From: Vogesella margarita | GTDB lineage: Bacteria > Pseudomonadota > Gammaproteobacteria > Burkholderiales > Chromobacteriaceae | Assembly: GCF_028548475.1 (NCBI RefSeq) | Contig: NZ_JAQQLE010000015.1 | Location: 47,285-111,284 of the forward strand | Direction of reading: 5' to 3' | DNA length: 64,000 bases | Notes under the pieces: generated by a model | What the model saw: the letters and a program-made list of their open reading frames with translations, nothing else | Told to the model about the DNA's origin: nothing | Databases searched by the model: none | Part shown: piece by piece, positions 35,847-45,207 of the stretch | How positions within the stretch are numbered: position 1 is the stretch's first letter | How the letters are laid out: each line of letters starts with the position of its first letter | Translations under genes and position numbers: made by a program

Positions 35847-36677
35847 TCACGCCACCCGCGCCAGCACTGCGTCCAGCCAGCGCGTCGGCAGCAGGCGCTT
35901 CAGCCACCAGAACAGGTGCGTCGGGAAGGTGACCCGGTAGCGCGCCGCCGGCCGCGCAGCCAGCAAGGCCCGCTCCACCTTGGCCAGCACCGCCGTCGCC
36001 GGCAAGGTGAACGGTGCGGCGTGGCCTTCCTTCTTCAGCCGCTGCAGCTGTTTTTCGTAAGAGGCGCGATGCGCGCTGTGCGCGATGTCGATGTTGGCCA
36101 GAAACCTGGCCAGCGCATTGGGACGGAAGCGGCTCTCGATCGGCCCCGGCTCGATCAGGCTGACATGGATGCCGCTGCCGGCCAGCTCCAGCCGCAGGGT
36201 GTCACACAGCCCTTCCATCGCGTATTTGCTGGCGTTGTAGGCGCCGCGGTACTTCATCGCGGCAAAACCCAGCACCGAGCTGTTGAACAGCACGCGGCCG
36301 TGACCCTGGCGCCGCATCACCGGCAGCACCGCATTCAGCAGCTCCCAGGCGCCGAACAGATTGGTCTCGAACTGCGCCCGCATCGCGTGGCGCGGCACGT
36401 CCTCGGCGGCGCCGGGCTGGCCGTAACCGGCATTGTTGAACAGCGCGTCCAGCGTGCCGCCGGTGCGGCGCAGCACCTCGGCCACCGCGGCGTGGATGCT
36501 GGCGCTGTCGTCCACGTCCAGCGGCAGCGCCTCCAGCCCCAGCTGCTGCAGGCGGCTGACGTCCTCCGCCTTGCGCGCGCTGGCAAACACGCGCCAGCCC
36601 TTTGCGGCCAACCCTTGCGCCACCGCGAGGCCGATGCCGGACGAACAACCGGTAATCAAGATGCTTTTGGCCGCCAC
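35847..36677 (-). CDS. Short-chain dehydrogenase/reductase
   Basis: A 276-residue classical SDR: the cofactor loop TGCSSGIG (about 9-16), NNAGYG near 84-89, the catalytic Ser in FNSSVLGF (near 138) and Tyr/Lys in YNASKYAMEG (about 150-159, Y-x-x-x-K with Y150 and K154). The C-terminal extension reaches into a hydrophobic FPTHLFWWLKRLLP, as in enzymes that act on lipids or retinol-like substrates. The open frame reaches 37109, but a GTG at 36677 preceded by AAGGA gives the right N terminus (VAAKSILITG). The substrate is unknown. Confidence 0.86.
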   Translation of the reverse strand: MAAKSILITGCSSGIGLAVAQGLAAKGWRVFASARKAEDVSRLQQLGLEALPLDVDDSASIHAAVAEVLRRTGGTLDALFNNAGYGQPGAAEDVPRHAMRAQFETNLFGAWELLNAVLPVMRRQGHGRVLFNSSVLGFAAMKYRGAYNASKYAMEGLCDTLRLELAGSGIHVSLIEPGPIESRFRPNALARFLANIDIAHSAHRASYEKQLQRLKKEGHAAPFTLPATAVLAKVERALLAARPAARYRVTFPTHLFWWLKRLLPTRWLDAVLARVA

Positions 36678-36780
36678 GCTGCCATCCTTTCGTCTATCGT
36701 TGAGGCCGCCACGATAAACAGCCACCCGCCGGGGGTCAAACACAACAGGACGGCTGCCCCGCGGTAAACACAGGCGCCAC

Positions 36781-36809
36781 TTTGTGCGGGCGCAGAAAAC
36801 ACCTACAAT
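36781..36809 (+). promoter_or_regulatory. Candidate sigma-70 promoter of xseB-ispA-dxs
   Basis: TTTGTG, 17 bases, TACAAT, 39 bases before the xseB start. Good -10, weaker -35. It is the only clear candidate in the gap between the divergent SDR gene and xseB. Confidence 0.5.
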
Positions 36810-36848
36810 GGCGACCGGTAAACCGAACAATGCACGAGGAATAAGGTA

Positions 36849-37082
36849 ATGGCCAAATCCGCCAAGGCGCCGGCAAGCTTTGAAAGCTCGCTTGCACAAC
36901 TGGAAGACATCATCCAGGCAATGGAAAGCGGCGACATGCCGCTGGATGCGGCGCTCGCCTCCTACAAGCAGGGCATCGAACTGATGAAGTTCTGCCAGGC
37001 CAAGCTGGCCGATGCCGAACAACAACTGCGGGTGCTGGAAAACGGCGAACTCAAACCACTGGACATCAGCCATGAGCAATGA
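36849..37082 (+). CDS. xseB: Exodeoxyribonuclease VII small subunit
   Basis: A 77-residue helical subunit that pairs with XseA to degrade single-stranded DNA. The family core SFESSLAQLEDIIQAMESGDMPLDAALASYKQGIELMKFCQAKL fills about 11-54. The xseB-ispA-dxs order is widespread in proteobacteria. Its stop lies inside the start of ispA (11-base overlap), so ispA translation probably depends on it. Confidence 0.95.
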   Translation: MAKSAKAPASFESSLAQLEDIIQAMESGDMPLDAALASYKQGIELMKFCQAKLADAEQQLRVLENGELKPLDISHEQ

Positions 37083-37968
37083 AAACCTTGTCGGCTGGAT
37101 GACCGCCACCCAGCAATACGTCGAAAACGCGCTGGAAGCGGCGCTGCCGGACGAACAGCGCGCGCCGCAGCAACTGCACCAGGCGATGCGCTACAGCACG
37201 CTGCAGGGCGGCAAGCGCGTGCGCCCGCTGCTGGCCTTCGCCGCCGGCGAGCTGGTTGCCGCCGATGCGGCCAACCTTGGTCGCGTCGCCTGTGCAGTGG
37301 AGATGATTCACGCCTACTCGCTGGTGCACGACGACATGCCGTGCATGGACGACGACGTACTGCGCCGTGGCAAGCCCACCTGTCACGTCGCCTACGACGA
37401 GGCCACCGCGCTGCTGGTCGGCGACGCCTTGCAGACACTGGCCTTCGAGCTGATCGCCACCCCGCTTCCAGGCGTGGATGCAGCGCAGCAGCTGGCCATG
37501 GTGAGGCTGCTGGCACAGGCCTCCGGCCACGCCGGCATGGCTGGCGGTCAGGCCATCGACCTCGCCAGCGTTGGCCGCAGCCTGAACCAGACCGAACTGG
37601 AATTCATGCACCTGATGAAAACCGGCGCGCTGATCCGCGCCGCGGTGCTTCTGGGCGCCATGTGCGGCCAACCTTTGAGCGCCGAACATACCGACAGCCT
37701 CGACCATTTCGCCAAGCGCATGGGACTCGCGTTCCAGGTGGTCGACGACGTGCTGGATGTCGAAGCCGACACCGCCACCCTCGGCAAGACCGCCGGCAAG
37801 GACGAGGCCAACGACAAGCCGACCTACGTCAGCCTGATGGGCCTGCAACAGGCCAAGCAGTTTGCCCGCGAACTCTACAACGACGCGCTGGCCGCGCTGG
37901 CACCGTTTGGTGACAAGGCCGCGCGTCTGAAACAGCTGGCCGACTACATCGTCGCCCGCTCGTTCTGA
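37072..37968 (+). CDS. ispA: Farnesyl diphosphate synthase (polyprenyl synthetase)
   Basis: Adds IPP to DMAPP and GPP to make farnesyl diphosphate in the cytoplasm. It has 298 residues. The first aspartate-rich motif is DDMPCMDDD (87-95), the second DDVLD (225-229), with GGKRVRPLL near 47-55. The frame begins at 37012; I chose the ATG at 37072 because it gives the family start and overlaps xseB. Three copies of the repeated motif fall within it, in more than one codon frame (coded as A-A-N-L near 67, V-G-R near 168, C-G-Q-P near 199). Confidence 0.95.
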   Translation: MSNENLVGWMTATQQYVENALEAALPDEQRAPQQLHQAMRYSTLQGGKRVRPLLAFAAGELVAADAANLGRVACAVEMIHAYSLVHDDMPCMDDDVLRRGKPTCHVAYDEATALLVGDALQTLAFELIATPLPGVDAAQQLAMVRLLAQASGHAGMAGGQAIDLASVGRSLNQTELEFMHLMKTGALIRAAVLLGAMCGQPLSAEHTDSLDHFAKRMGLAFQVVDDVLDVEADTATLGKTAGKDEANDKPTYVSLMGLQQAKQFARELYNDALAALAPFGDKAARLKQLADYIVARSF

Positions 37969-37992
37969 ACGACAACACAACACAACAACAAT

Positions 37993-39846
37993 ATGACCAC
38001 ACTGCTCGACACCATCCACAGCCCGGCAGACCTGCGCCAGCTGAAACGCGGCGACCTGCCGCAGCTTGCGCGCGAGCTGCGCGAATTCATCGTCGAATCG
38101 GTGAGCAAGACCGGCGGCCACTTCGCCTCCAACCTCGGCAGCGTGGAGCTGACCGTCGCCCTGCACTACGTGTTCAACACCCCGGACGACCGTCTGGTGT
38201 GGGACGTCGGCCACCAGACCTACCCGCACAAGATCCTCACCGGCCGGCGCGAGCGCATGCACACCATGCGCCAGCAGGGCGGCCTTGCCGGCTTTCCCAA
38301 GCGTGACGAATCCGAGTACGACACCTTCGGCGTCGGCCATTCGTCCACCTCCATCGGCGCCGCGCTGGGCATGGCGGTCGCGGCGCAGCTGCAGGGCATC
38401 GAACGTCACTGCGTCGCCATCATCGGCGACGGCTCGATGACCGCCGGCCAGGCCTTCGAGGCGTTGAACAACGCCGGCGCGATGGACACCAACCTGCTGG
38501 TGATCCTCAACGACAACGACATGTCGATCTCGCCCAATGTCGGCGCGCTGAACAATTACCTGGCCAAGCTGATGTCCGGCCGCTTCTACGCGGCGATGAA
38601 ACAGGGCAGCAACAAGGTGCTGGGCGGCATCGCCCCGCCGCTGCGCGACATCGCCAGCAAGGTGGAAGAACACGTGAAGGGCTTTTTCACCCCCGGCACG
38701 CTGTTCGAGGAGTTCGGTTTCAACTACATCGGCCCGATCGACGGCCACGATGTCGACGTGCTGACCGACACCCTCAACAACATCAAGAGCCTGAAAGGCC
38801 CGCAGTTCCTGCACATCGTCACCAAGAAGGGCCAGGGCTACAAGCTGGCCGAGAACGACCCGGTGAAATACCACGGCGTGACCAAGTTCGACCCGGCCAA
38901 CGGCCTCTCCGGCAGCAAGAGCGGCGGCAAGCCGCAGTACACCCAGGTGTTCGGCGACTGGATCTGCGACATGGCCAAGCTGGACTCGCGCCTGGTCGGC
39001 ATCACCCCGGCGATGCGCGAAGGCTCCGGCCTGGTGCGCTTCGAGAAGGAGCACCCGGACCGCTACTTCGACGTCGCCATTGCCGAGCAGCACGCGGTCA
39101 CCTTTGCCGCCGGCCTCGCCTGTGACGGCCTGAAGCCGGTGGTGGCGATCTACTCCACCTTCCTGCAGCGCGCCTACGACCAGCTGATCCACGACGTGGC
39201 GCTGCAAAACCTGCCGGTGGTGTTCGCCATCGACCGCGCCGGTCTGGTCGGCGCCGATGGCCCAACCCACGCCGGCTCTTTCGACCTGTCCTTCCTGCGC
39301 TGCATCCCGAACATGACGGTGATGGCGCCGTCGGACGAGAACGAATGCCGCCAGATGCTGTACACCGCGTTCACGCTGGATACGCCCAGCGCGGTGCGCT
39401 ACCCGCGCGGCACCGGCCCCGGCGCTGCCATCGTGCACGAGATGTCGGCGCTGCCGATCGGCAAGGGCCACATCCGCCGCCAGGGCGCCGGCAAGGTGGC
39501 CATCCTCGCCTTCGGCAGCATGGTGACGCCGGCGCTGCAGGCGGCCGAGGCCTTCGACGCCACCGTCGCCGACATGCGCTTCGTCAAGCCGCTGGACGCC
39601 GAGCTGGTGCGCCAGCTGGCCGCCAGCCACGAGCTGATTGTCACCGTCGAGGAAAACGCCATCATGGGCGGCGCAGGCTCTGCCTGCGGCGAAGTGCTGG
39701 CTGCGGCCAACGTTCAGGTGCCGCTGCTGCATCTGGGCCTGCCGGACGACTACGTCGAGCACGGCGACCCCGCCATCCTGCTGGCCGGCTGCGGCCTTGA
39801 CGCCGCCGGCATCGAAGCCAGCATCGCTGCCCGCTTGGGGCGCTAA
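37993..39846 (+). CDS. dxs: 1-deoxy-D-xylulose-5-phosphate synthase
   Basis: A thiamine-diphosphate enzyme that joins pyruvate and glyceraldehyde 3-phosphate, the first step of the MEP isoprenoid pathway, and also supplies pdxJ for vitamin B6. It has 617 residues. Visible are the substrate-site histidine region [10 protein letters not shown], the TPP motif [18 protein letters not shown] near 150-167, the catalytic [17 protein letters not shown] near 363-379, and the C-terminal [14 protein letters not shown] near 552-565. It lies 24 bases after ispA. Confidence 0.97.
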   Translation: MTTLLDTIHSPADLRQLKRGDLPQLARELREFIVESVSKTGGHFASNLGSVELTVALHYVFNTPDDRLVWDVGHQTYPHKILTGRRERMHTMRQQGGLAGFPKRDESEYDTFGVGHSSTSIGAALGMAVAAQLQGIERHCVAIIGDGSMTAGQAFEALNNAGAMDTNLLVILNDNDMSISPNVGALNNYLAKLMSGRFYAAMKQGSNKVLGGIAPPLRDIASKVEEHVKGFFTPGTLFEEFGFNYIGPIDGHDVDVLTDTLNNIKSLKGPQFLHIVTKKGQGYKLAENDPVKYHGVTKFDPANGLSGSKSGGKPQYTQVFGDWICDMAKLDSRLVGITPAMREGSGLVRFEKEHPDRYFDVAIAEQHAVTFAAGLACDGLKPVVAIYSTFLQRAYDQLIHDVALQNLPVVFAIDRAGLVGADGPTHAGSFDLSFLRCIPNMTVMAPSDENECRQMLYTAFTLDTPSAVRYPRGTGPGAAIVHEMSALPIGKGHIRRQGAGKVAILAFGSMVTPALQAAEAFDATVADMRFVKPLDAELVRQLAASHELIVTVEENAIMGGAGSACGEVLAAANVQVPLLHLGLPDDYVEHGDPAILLAGCGLDAAGIEASIAARLGR

Positions 39847-39870
39847 CCCGCATCGCCGGAGGGCGCGCGC

Positions 39871-41166
39871 ATGAGCAATTGGGATCTGGGCAGCTGGCTG
39901 TCACTGGCCGATTCGCCGTATGCCGCGCTGCCGGCCATCGTCACCAGCCTCGGCATCGGCCTGCTGATGGGGGTGGAGCGCGAGCGCAAAAAGCGCACGC
40001 TGGCCGGCATCCGCACCTTCCCGATGACCGCGGTGTTCGGCTGCCTGCTGGCGGTGCTGTCGCAGCACGGCAGCCCGAACTGGCTGCTGCCGGCACTGGG
40101 TCTGCTGGTGATCGCCAGCCTCGGCTTCCTGCCGCTGGGCCGCGAGGCGGAGGAAAACGAGCCGCGCACCACCACCGTGGTGGCGCTGGTCGTGGCCTAT
40201 GGCCTCGGCCTGCTCTCCGCCAGTGGGCTGGAAGAACTCGCCGTCGCCGTCGCCATCATCGTCACCAGCCTGCTGTACCTGAAGCCGGAGCTGAGCGGCA
40301 TGAGCCAGCGGCTGGACCGCCGCGACCTGCTGGCGCTGCTGCAGTTCGCCGCCCTCACCTTCATCGTGCTGCCGGTGCTGCCCAATCAGGGCTTCGGCCC
40401 CTACACCGCCTTCAACCCGTACCGGGTGTGGCTGATGGTGGTACTGATCGTCGGCGTCGGCCTCGCCGGCTACTTCGCGGTGCGCATGCTCGGCGAGCGC
40501 GTCGGCACCCCGGTACTGGGCATCCTCGGCGGCCTGGTGTCCACCACCGCCACCAGCCTGGTCTATGCCCGCGCCGCGCGCGACAACCCGGCCTCGGTGG
40601 CGCTGTCGGCGCGGGTGATCCTGCTCGCCAACCTGGTGCTGTTCGTGCGGCTGGCGCTGATCACCGTGGCGGTGACACCGGCGGCGCTGAAGGGCGCCGT
40701 GCTGCTGATGGCGCCGCCGCTGCTGCTTGGCCTGTTGACGGTAATGCTGCGCCCGCGCCATGCCGCCAACGGCCAGCACGAGACGCCGGCACTGCAGCTG
40801 AGCAACCCGGCCGAGCTGAAGCTGGCGCTCAGCTTCGCGCTGGTGTTCGCCATCGTGCTGGTATGCAGCGCGTGGCTGAACGACCTGTTCGGCCAGCGCG
40901 GCGTGTACGTGATCGCGCTGATCTCCGGCCTCAACGATGTCGACGCCATCACCCTGACCGCACTGGAAATGCTGGGCAAGCAGCAGCTGGCGCTGATGCC
41001 GACCCTGCTGGCGATCAGCATCGCCATCGCCAGCAACACCCTGTTCAAGTTCGGGCTGATCTCCAGCTTCGGCGGCCGCCTGCTGGCACTGCGCTGCCTG
41101 CCAACCTTCGTGGTGATGCTGCTGGGGCTGGCCATCGGGCTGTGGCTCAACCTGATCGCCGGCTGA
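39871..41166 (+). CDS. MgtC/SapB-DUF4010 family membrane protein
   Basis: A 431-residue polytopic inner-membrane protein. The N-terminal part has the MgtC-like entry SLGIGLLMGVERERKKRTLAGIRTFPMTAVFG (about 29-60), and the rest is the DUF4010 domain with hydrophobic segments and GLNDVDAITLTALEMLGK near 355-372. Twelve or so membrane segments are expected. Proteins of this group occur across bacteria with unknown transport role. It starts 24 bases after dxs, so it is probably co-transcribed. Its stop is only 12 bases from the MITE-like element. Confidence 0.85.
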   Translation: MSNWDLGSWLSLADSPYAALPAIVTSLGIGLLMGVERERKKRTLAGIRTFPMTAVFGCLLAVLSQHGSPNWLLPALGLLVIASLGFLPLGREAEENEPRTTTVVALVVAYGLGLLSASGLEELAVAVAIIVTSLLYLKPELSGMSQRLDRRDLLALLQFAALTFIVLPVLPNQGFGPYTAFNPYRVWLMVVLIVGVGLAGYFAVRMLGERVGTPVLGILGGLVSTTATSLVYARAARDNPASVALSARVILLANLVLFVRLALITVAVTPAALKGAVLLMAPPLLLGLLTVMLRPRHAANGQHETPALQLSNPAELKLALSFALVFAIVLVCSAWLNDLFGQRGVYVIALISGLNDVDAITLTALEMLGKQQLALMPTLLAISIAIASNTLFKFGLISSFGGRLLALRCLPTFVVMLLGLAIGLWLNLIAG

Positions 41167-41178
41167 GCCTCCCCGGCG

Positions 41179-41326
41179 CTCAGAATCTGTTCAAAGTCTC
41201 GCGAGCTAGAGCGAGACAAGGCGAAAACGGCTGAGGAAGCGGAGTTGACATAGAGTCAATGAGCATTCCGAAGGCGTTTTCAACGCGGTATCGCCGAAGC
41301 GCAGCAGACATTGAACAGGTTCTCAG
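41179..41326. mobile_element. MITE-like palindromic element, about 148 bp, non-coding
   Basis: The ends are inverted repeats: CTCAGAATCTGTTCAA at the left and TTGAACAGGTTCTCAG at the right (14 of 16 pair). Inside are nested inverted repeats: GTCTCGC/GCGAGAC (41196-41217), GAAAACG/CGTTTTC (41223-41281) and TTGAC/GTCAA (41245-41259). It is more AT-rich than its surroundings and codes for nothing. It lies between two convergent genes, and its right end supplies the stop codon of the thioesterase gene. No transposase is in the window. I cannot define target-site duplications with confidence. Confidence 0.72.
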
Positions 41327-41748
41327 GCGTCGGCGCCGACGGCGCGCAAGCGCTCGCGGATCGGCTCCGGAATCGACACCGTCTTGCCGGCCTGGTAATC
41401 GACCCACACCAGCGTCGCCTCCCCCACCGCGTACACGGTATCCGGGTCGCCCTCGACCCTGAAATGGTGACGCAGCTTCAGGCTGCTGCGGCCAACCTTT
41501 TCCACCTCGATGCTGATCAACACCGTCGCCGGATAGGTCATCTCGCGTTTGTAGACGCAGCTGGTGCTGCCCAGCACCGGGCCGATGCCCTGCGGGTCGA
41601 TCGGGTAGCCGATGTCGTCCAGCCATTCGACGCGAATCTGCTCCATGTAGCGGAAGTAGCAGGTGTTGTTGAGGTGACCGACCGCGTCCATATCGCCCCA
41701 GCGCATGCTGATGCGGCGGGTGTCGAGCAGTGGCAGGGTTTTTTCCAT
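41323..41748 (-). CDS. YbgC/FadM-type acyl-CoA thioesterase
   Basis: A 141-residue hotdog protein: RWGDMDAVGHLNNTCYFRYMEQIRVEWL (about 16-43) carries the D-x-D-x-x-G-H-x-N active site, with the catalytic aspartate D21. The rest follows the 4-hydroxybenzoyl-CoA thioesterase fold. A GGAG lies 8 bases before the ATG at 41748, which I prefer to the open frame from 41832. The stop codon TGA is read from the terminal repeat of the adjacent MITE-like element, so the native C terminus may have been changed by its insertion. Confidence 0.88.
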   Translation of the reverse strand: MEKTLPLLDTRRISMRWGDMDAVGHLNNTCYFRYMEQIRVEWLDDIGYPIDPQGIGPVLGSTSCVYKREMTYPATVLISIEVEKVGRSSLKLRHHFRVEGDPDTVYAVGEATLVWVDYQAGKTVSIPEPIRERLRAVGADA

Positions 41749-41881
41749 TGAGGGCTCCGGTGTCTGGTTGCATTGCAGCATACGATCATAGCGCGCCACT
41801 GACGTTAACGTCAGTACACCGCCGCGCAACACAGTGTTCAGCCTGCGCTAGAATGGCCGGCTTACCCGCATCCCGCTCATC

Positions 41882-42433
41882 ATGGCCAAACTCTTCTTCC
41901 GCTACGCCGCAATGAACAGCGGCAAAAGCACGCAACTGCTGCAGATCGCCAACAACTACGAATCGATGGCCAAGACGGTACGGCTGTACACCGCCGCCAT
42001 CGACGACCGCTTCGGCATCGGCAAGATCACCTCGCGCCTCAACATCCAGCGCGACGCGCTGACCTACGACGACCGTCTCGACTTTCTGGCCGAGGACTAC
42101 AGCGGCATCGCCTGCGTGCTGATCGACGAGGCGCAGTTCCTTAGCCCGCAGCAGGTACAGCAGCTGCACCGGCTGGCGCACACCCGCCACGTGCCGGTGA
42201 TCTGCTTCGGCCTGCGCAGCGACTTTCGCGGCGAGCCCTTCCCCGGCGCCGCCTGGCTGCTGGCGCTGGCGGAAGACATCGAGGAGATCAAAACCATCTG
42301 CCACTGCGGCCGCAAGGCCACCATGCACATCCGCCGCGACGGTGACGGCCGGCGCATCAAGGAAGGACCGCAAGTGGAGATCGGCGACGAGGCCCGCTAC
42401 CACGCGGTGTGCGCCAAGTGCTTCTACGCCTGA
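41882..42433 (+). CDS. tdk: Thymidine kinase
   Basis: Phosphorylates thymidine in the salvage pathway. It has 183 residues, type II. The P loop is MNSGKST (11-17), the Walker B/catalytic part is VLIDEAQFLS near 79-88, and the lasso zinc site has CHCGRK (C140, C142) and VCAKC (C177, C180). The gene is followed by a strong terminator and a copy of the repeated motif. Confidence 0.95.
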   Translation: MAKLFFRYAAMNSGKSTQLLQIANNYESMAKTVRLYTAAIDDRFGIGKITSRLNIQRDALTYDDRLDFLAEDYSGIACVLIDEAQFLSPQQVQQLHRLAHTRHVPVICFGLRSDFRGEPFPGAAWLLALAEDIEEIKTICHCGRKATMHIRRDGDGRRIKEGPQVEIGDEARYHAVCAKCFYA

Positions 42434-42460
42434 GCGGCAACACCGCACTCCCCCGACAAA

Positions 42461-42489
42461 AACGCCAGCGTCCCGCGCTGGCGTTTTTT
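42461..42489 (+). terminator. Terminator after tdk
   Basis: ACGCCAGCG / CGCTGGCGT stem with a 5-base loop, A-run upstream and six Ts downstream. A single motif copy lies 12 bases beyond, at about 42502-42514. Confidence 0.9.
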
Positions 42490-42625
42490 CTGGCCGCTAC
42501 CTTGCGGCCAACCTTGTCCTCCCCGCACGCCATTTCCTGAGCGCGCCGCAGTCTCGCCTTTCCGTGGCGCCGGCCTTGGCACTATAAAGAACTGCCAACT
42601 CGTTCCCCGTCACAAGGAGCGCCTC

Positions 42626-42813
42626 ATGTTGCCAACCGGTCGTCAGGATGCGGTCGACAGTTTCTATCGCCTGCACGGCGAGGCCCCGGCCGCGCTGCCC
42701 TGCCAGGGGCTAGCCTGCTGGCAAACCGGCTGACCTCCGGCGTGCGCGACCGGCTGGCGCACGCGCCGGAATACAAGCTGACCGCGTTGCGGGTGGAAAA
42801 GGCGACGGACTGA
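42626..42813 (+). pseudogene. Deletion scar resembling the two ends of a formate dehydrogenase operon
   Basis: A start codon with a good ribosome site (AAGGAG, 42614-42619) opens a frame of 35 codons: MLPTGRQDAVDSFYRLHGE then AALPCQGLACW, which resembles the N terminus of a NuoE/NuoF-type redox subunit. The frame then ends. One base over, the sense resumes as ANRLTSGVRDRLAHAPEYK then LTALRVE, which resembles the C-terminal tail of molybdopterin oxidoreductases such as formate dehydrogenase (L-T-S...P-E-Y-K...V-R-V-E). The stop at 42811 is 16 bases before an intact formate/nitrite channel gene. The likeness is by eye; the two parts could also be unrelated. Confidence 0.5.
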
Positions 42814-42828
42814 ATCAGGGGAACGACC

Positions 42829-43653
42829 ATGGCGCTGTACGGTTTTGATGCCTTCTCGCCGGCGCAGATCGCCGAGAAGATCGAGCAGGTCGGCGTCAGC
42901 AAGGCGCGGCTGCCGCTATTGCAGATGGTGCTGCTGGGCATGCTGGCCGGCGCCTTCATCTCGCTGGGGGCGCTGTACTTCGTGCTGGTTGCGAGCGATG
43001 CCACGCTGGGCTTTGCCGCCAGCCGCGTGCTGGGCGGCGTGGTGTTTTCCTTGGGGCTGTTGCTGGTGGTAGTGGCCGGCGCCGAGCTGTTCACCGGCAA
43101 CAACCTGCTGATGATGGCCTGGGCCGACGGCCGCATCAGCAGCCACGCACTGCTGCGCAACTGGGTGGTGGTGTGTGCGGCCAACTTTGCCGGCGCCGCC
43201 GGTATGGCGCTGCTGGTGTGGCTGTCCGGCCACCCGGCGATGAACGATGGCCGCGTGGCGGCGCTGGTGGTGACGCTGGCCAGTGCCAAGTGCGCGGCAC
43301 CGTTGGCCGCACTGTTCTGGAAGGGGGTGCTGTGCAACATCCTGGTGTGCCTGGCGGTGTGGATGGCGATGGCCGGGCGCAGCGTCACCGACAAGTTCGT
43401 CGCCATCGTGTTTCCGATTTCGGCCTTTGTCGCCGCCGGCTTCGAGCACAGCATCGCCAATATGTACCTGATCCCGCTGGCGATGCTGCTGCAGGACAGC
43501 GTGCCGCCGGCGCTGGTCTCGCCGGCGCTGGGCGTGGCTGGTCTCCTGCGCAATCTGGCGGTGGTGATCGCCGGCAACATCCTCGGTGGCAGCGTGCTGG
43601 TGGCGCTGGTCTACCACCTGATCTACCGCCGCGGCCTGCCGCCGGCAGCGTAG
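42829..43653 (+). CDS. Formate/nitrite transporter family channel
   Basis: A 274-residue inner-membrane protein of the FNT family with six hydrophobic segments. Visible are GLLLVVVAGAELFTGNNLLM near 75-94, a typical first signature, and KGVLCNILVCLAVWMAMAGRS near 165-185, holding the central N-x-L-V-C-L-A-V-W-M helix break. It carries formate or nitrite. It follows the deletion scar on the same strand, which suggests it once served a formate dehydrogenase. Whether it is still expressed is unknown; a TATAAA (42582-42587) remains upstream of the scar. Confidence 0.92.
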   Translation: MALYGFDAFSPAQIAEKIEQVGVSKARLPLLQMVLLGMLAGAFISLGALYFVLVASDATLGFAASRVLGGVVFSLGLLLVVVAGAELFTGNNLLMMAWADGRISSHALLRNWVVVCAANFAGAAGMALLVWLSGHPAMNDGRVAALVVTLASAKCAAPLAALFWKGVLCNILVCLAVWMAMAGRSVTDKFVAIVFPISAFVAAGFEHSIANMYLIPLAMLLQDSVPPALVSPALGVAGLLRNLAVVIAGNILGGSVLVALVYHLIYRRGLPPAA

Positions 43654-43694
43654 TGCGCCGGCAGGCGTTGCCCTGAATACCCCCGCTACAAAAG

Positions 43695-43724
43695 AAAAAC
43701 GCCATCGCAGTGCGATGGCGTTTT
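43695..43724. terminator. Terminator between convergent FNT and tldD genes
   Basis: An 11-bp stem (ACGCCATCGCA / TGCGATGGCGT) flanked by A-run and T-run, bidirectional. A motif copy lies directly between it and the tldD stop (about 43742-43754). Confidence 0.88.
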
Positions 43725-43756
43725 GACTGCGTGCCGCACGCTTGCGGCCAACCTTG

Positions 43757-45196
43757 TCAGGCGGTGCCGCCGACGGTGAGGCCGCCGTCGATGCGCAGCG
43801 TCGGCTGGCCGACGCCGACCGGCACGCTCTGGCCTTCCTTGCCGCAGACACCGACGCCCTCGTCCAGCGCCAGGTCGTTGCCTATCATCGACACGTAGCC
43901 GAGCACGTCCGGTCCGTTGCCGATCAGGGTGGCGCCCTTCACCGGGTAGGTCAGCTTGCCGTTCTCGATGCGCCACGCCTCGGAGGCGGAGAACACGAAC
44001 TTGCCGCTGGTGATGTCGACCTGGCCGCCGCCGAAATTGGCGGCGTAGATGCCGTCCTTGACCGAGGCGATGATCTCTTCCGGCGCCTTGTCCCCGCCCA
44101 GCATGTAGGTGTTGGTCATGCGCGGCATCGGGATGTGGGCGTAGGACTCGCGGCGACCGTTGCCGGTCGGCGCCACGCCCATCAGCCGCGAATTCATCGC
44201 GTCCTGCATATAGCCCTTCAGGATGCCGTCCTCGATCAGCACGGTGCGGTTGGTGGCATTGCCTTCGTCGTCGATCGACAGCGAACCGCGGCGTGCCGAC
44301 AGCGTGCCGTCATCGACCACGGTGACGCCGGCGGCAGCCACGCGCTGGCCGATCATGCCGGAGAACGCCGAGGTGCCCTTGCGGTTGAAGTCGCCCTCCA
44401 GGCCGTGACCGATGGCCTCGTGTAGCAGCACCCCTGGCCAGCCGGAACCAAGCACCACCGTCATCTGGCCGGCCGGTGCCGGCCGCGCCTCCAGGTTGAC
44501 CAGCGCCTGCTGCACCGCCTTCTGCGCGTGGTGCTCGATCACCGCGTCGGTGAACTGCGTCAGGTCGTAACGGCCACCGCCGCCACTGCTGCCCATCTCG
44601 CGACGGCCGTCCTGCTCGGCGATCACCGTCACCGAGATGCGCACCAGCGGGCGCACGTCGGCGGCGCGCACGCCGTCATGACGCGCGACGTAGACCACGT
44701 CGTACTCTGCGGCCAACCCTGCCATCACCTGGATCACGCGCGGGTCGATGGCGCGTGCCAGCCGCTCGATACGCTCCAGGATCGACACCTTGGCCTCGGC
44801 CGGCAGGCTGCCGACCGGGTCGATCGCCGGATACAGGCCGCTGCCGCGGCGCAGTGCCACCGCGCCGGCATTGCCGTGGCCGCCGACGGCACCGATGGCG
44901 CGCACCGCGTCGGCGGCCTCGCCCAGCGCGAAGGCGCTGATGTCGTCGGAGTAGGCGAACGCAGTCTTGTCACCGGATACCGCACGCACGCCGACACCCT
45001 GGTCGATGCTGAAGCTGCCGGCCTTGACGATGCCTTCTTCCAGGCTCCAGCCCTCGCTGCGCGTGTACTGGAAATACAGGTCGGCGTAGTCGACCTGATG
45101 CTGCAGCATGCGGCCGAGGGTGGCCTCGATCACCTGTTCATTGACGCCGTACGGCGCCAGCAGCAGGCTGTCTGCGATGGAAATGGCGTTGCTCAT
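43757..45196 (-). CDS. tldD: Metalloprotease TldD
   Basis: A 479-residue member of the TldD/PmbA zinc proteases, which in pairs cleave unfolded peptides, including the CcdA antitoxin and microcin precursors. The metal-binding signature is [22 protein letters not shown] near 258-279 (H-E-x-x-x-H). It ends with a hydrophobic strand near the VGGTA C terminus. The frame extends to 45331, but the ATG at 45196 starts the family N terminus. The partner pmbA (tldE) is not in this window. The order yhdP-nit-tldD is a common proteobacterial cluster. Confidence 0.95.
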   Translation of the reverse strand: MSNAISIADSLLLAPYGVNEQVIEATLGRMLQHQVDYADLYFQYTRSEGWSLEEGIVKAGSFSIDQGVGVRAVSGDKTAFAYSDDISAFALGEAADAVRAIGAVGGHGNAGAVALRRGSGLYPAIDPVGSLPAEAKVSILERIERLARAIDPRVIQVMAGLAAEYDVVYVARHDGVRAADVRPLVRISVTVIAEQDGRREMGSSGGGGRYDLTQFTDAVIEHHAQKAVQQALVNLEARPAPAGQMTVVLGSGWPGVLLHEAIGHGLEGDFNRKGTSAFSGMIGQRVAAAGVTVVDDGTLSARRGSLSIDDEGNATNRTVLIEDGILKGYMQDAMNSRLMGVAPTGNGRRESYAHIPMPRMTNTYMLGGDKAPEEIIASVKDGIYAANFGGGQVDITSGKFVFSASEAWRIENGKLTYPVKGATLIGNGPDVLGYVSMIGNDLALDEGVGVCGKEGQSVPVGVGQPTLRIDGGLTVGGTA

Positions 45197-45207
45197 GACT
45201 TTTGCTT

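Noticed and set aside
37066..39762. A very long minus-strand open frame (898 codons) opposite ispA and dxs
   Set aside because: The plus strand codes clear IspA and Dxs with all motifs. The antisense frame is His/Gly/Val-rich, as expected for a shadow in GC-rich DNA.
41179..41326. The palindromic element as a full insertion sequence
   Set aside because: No transposase frame and only about 148 bases.
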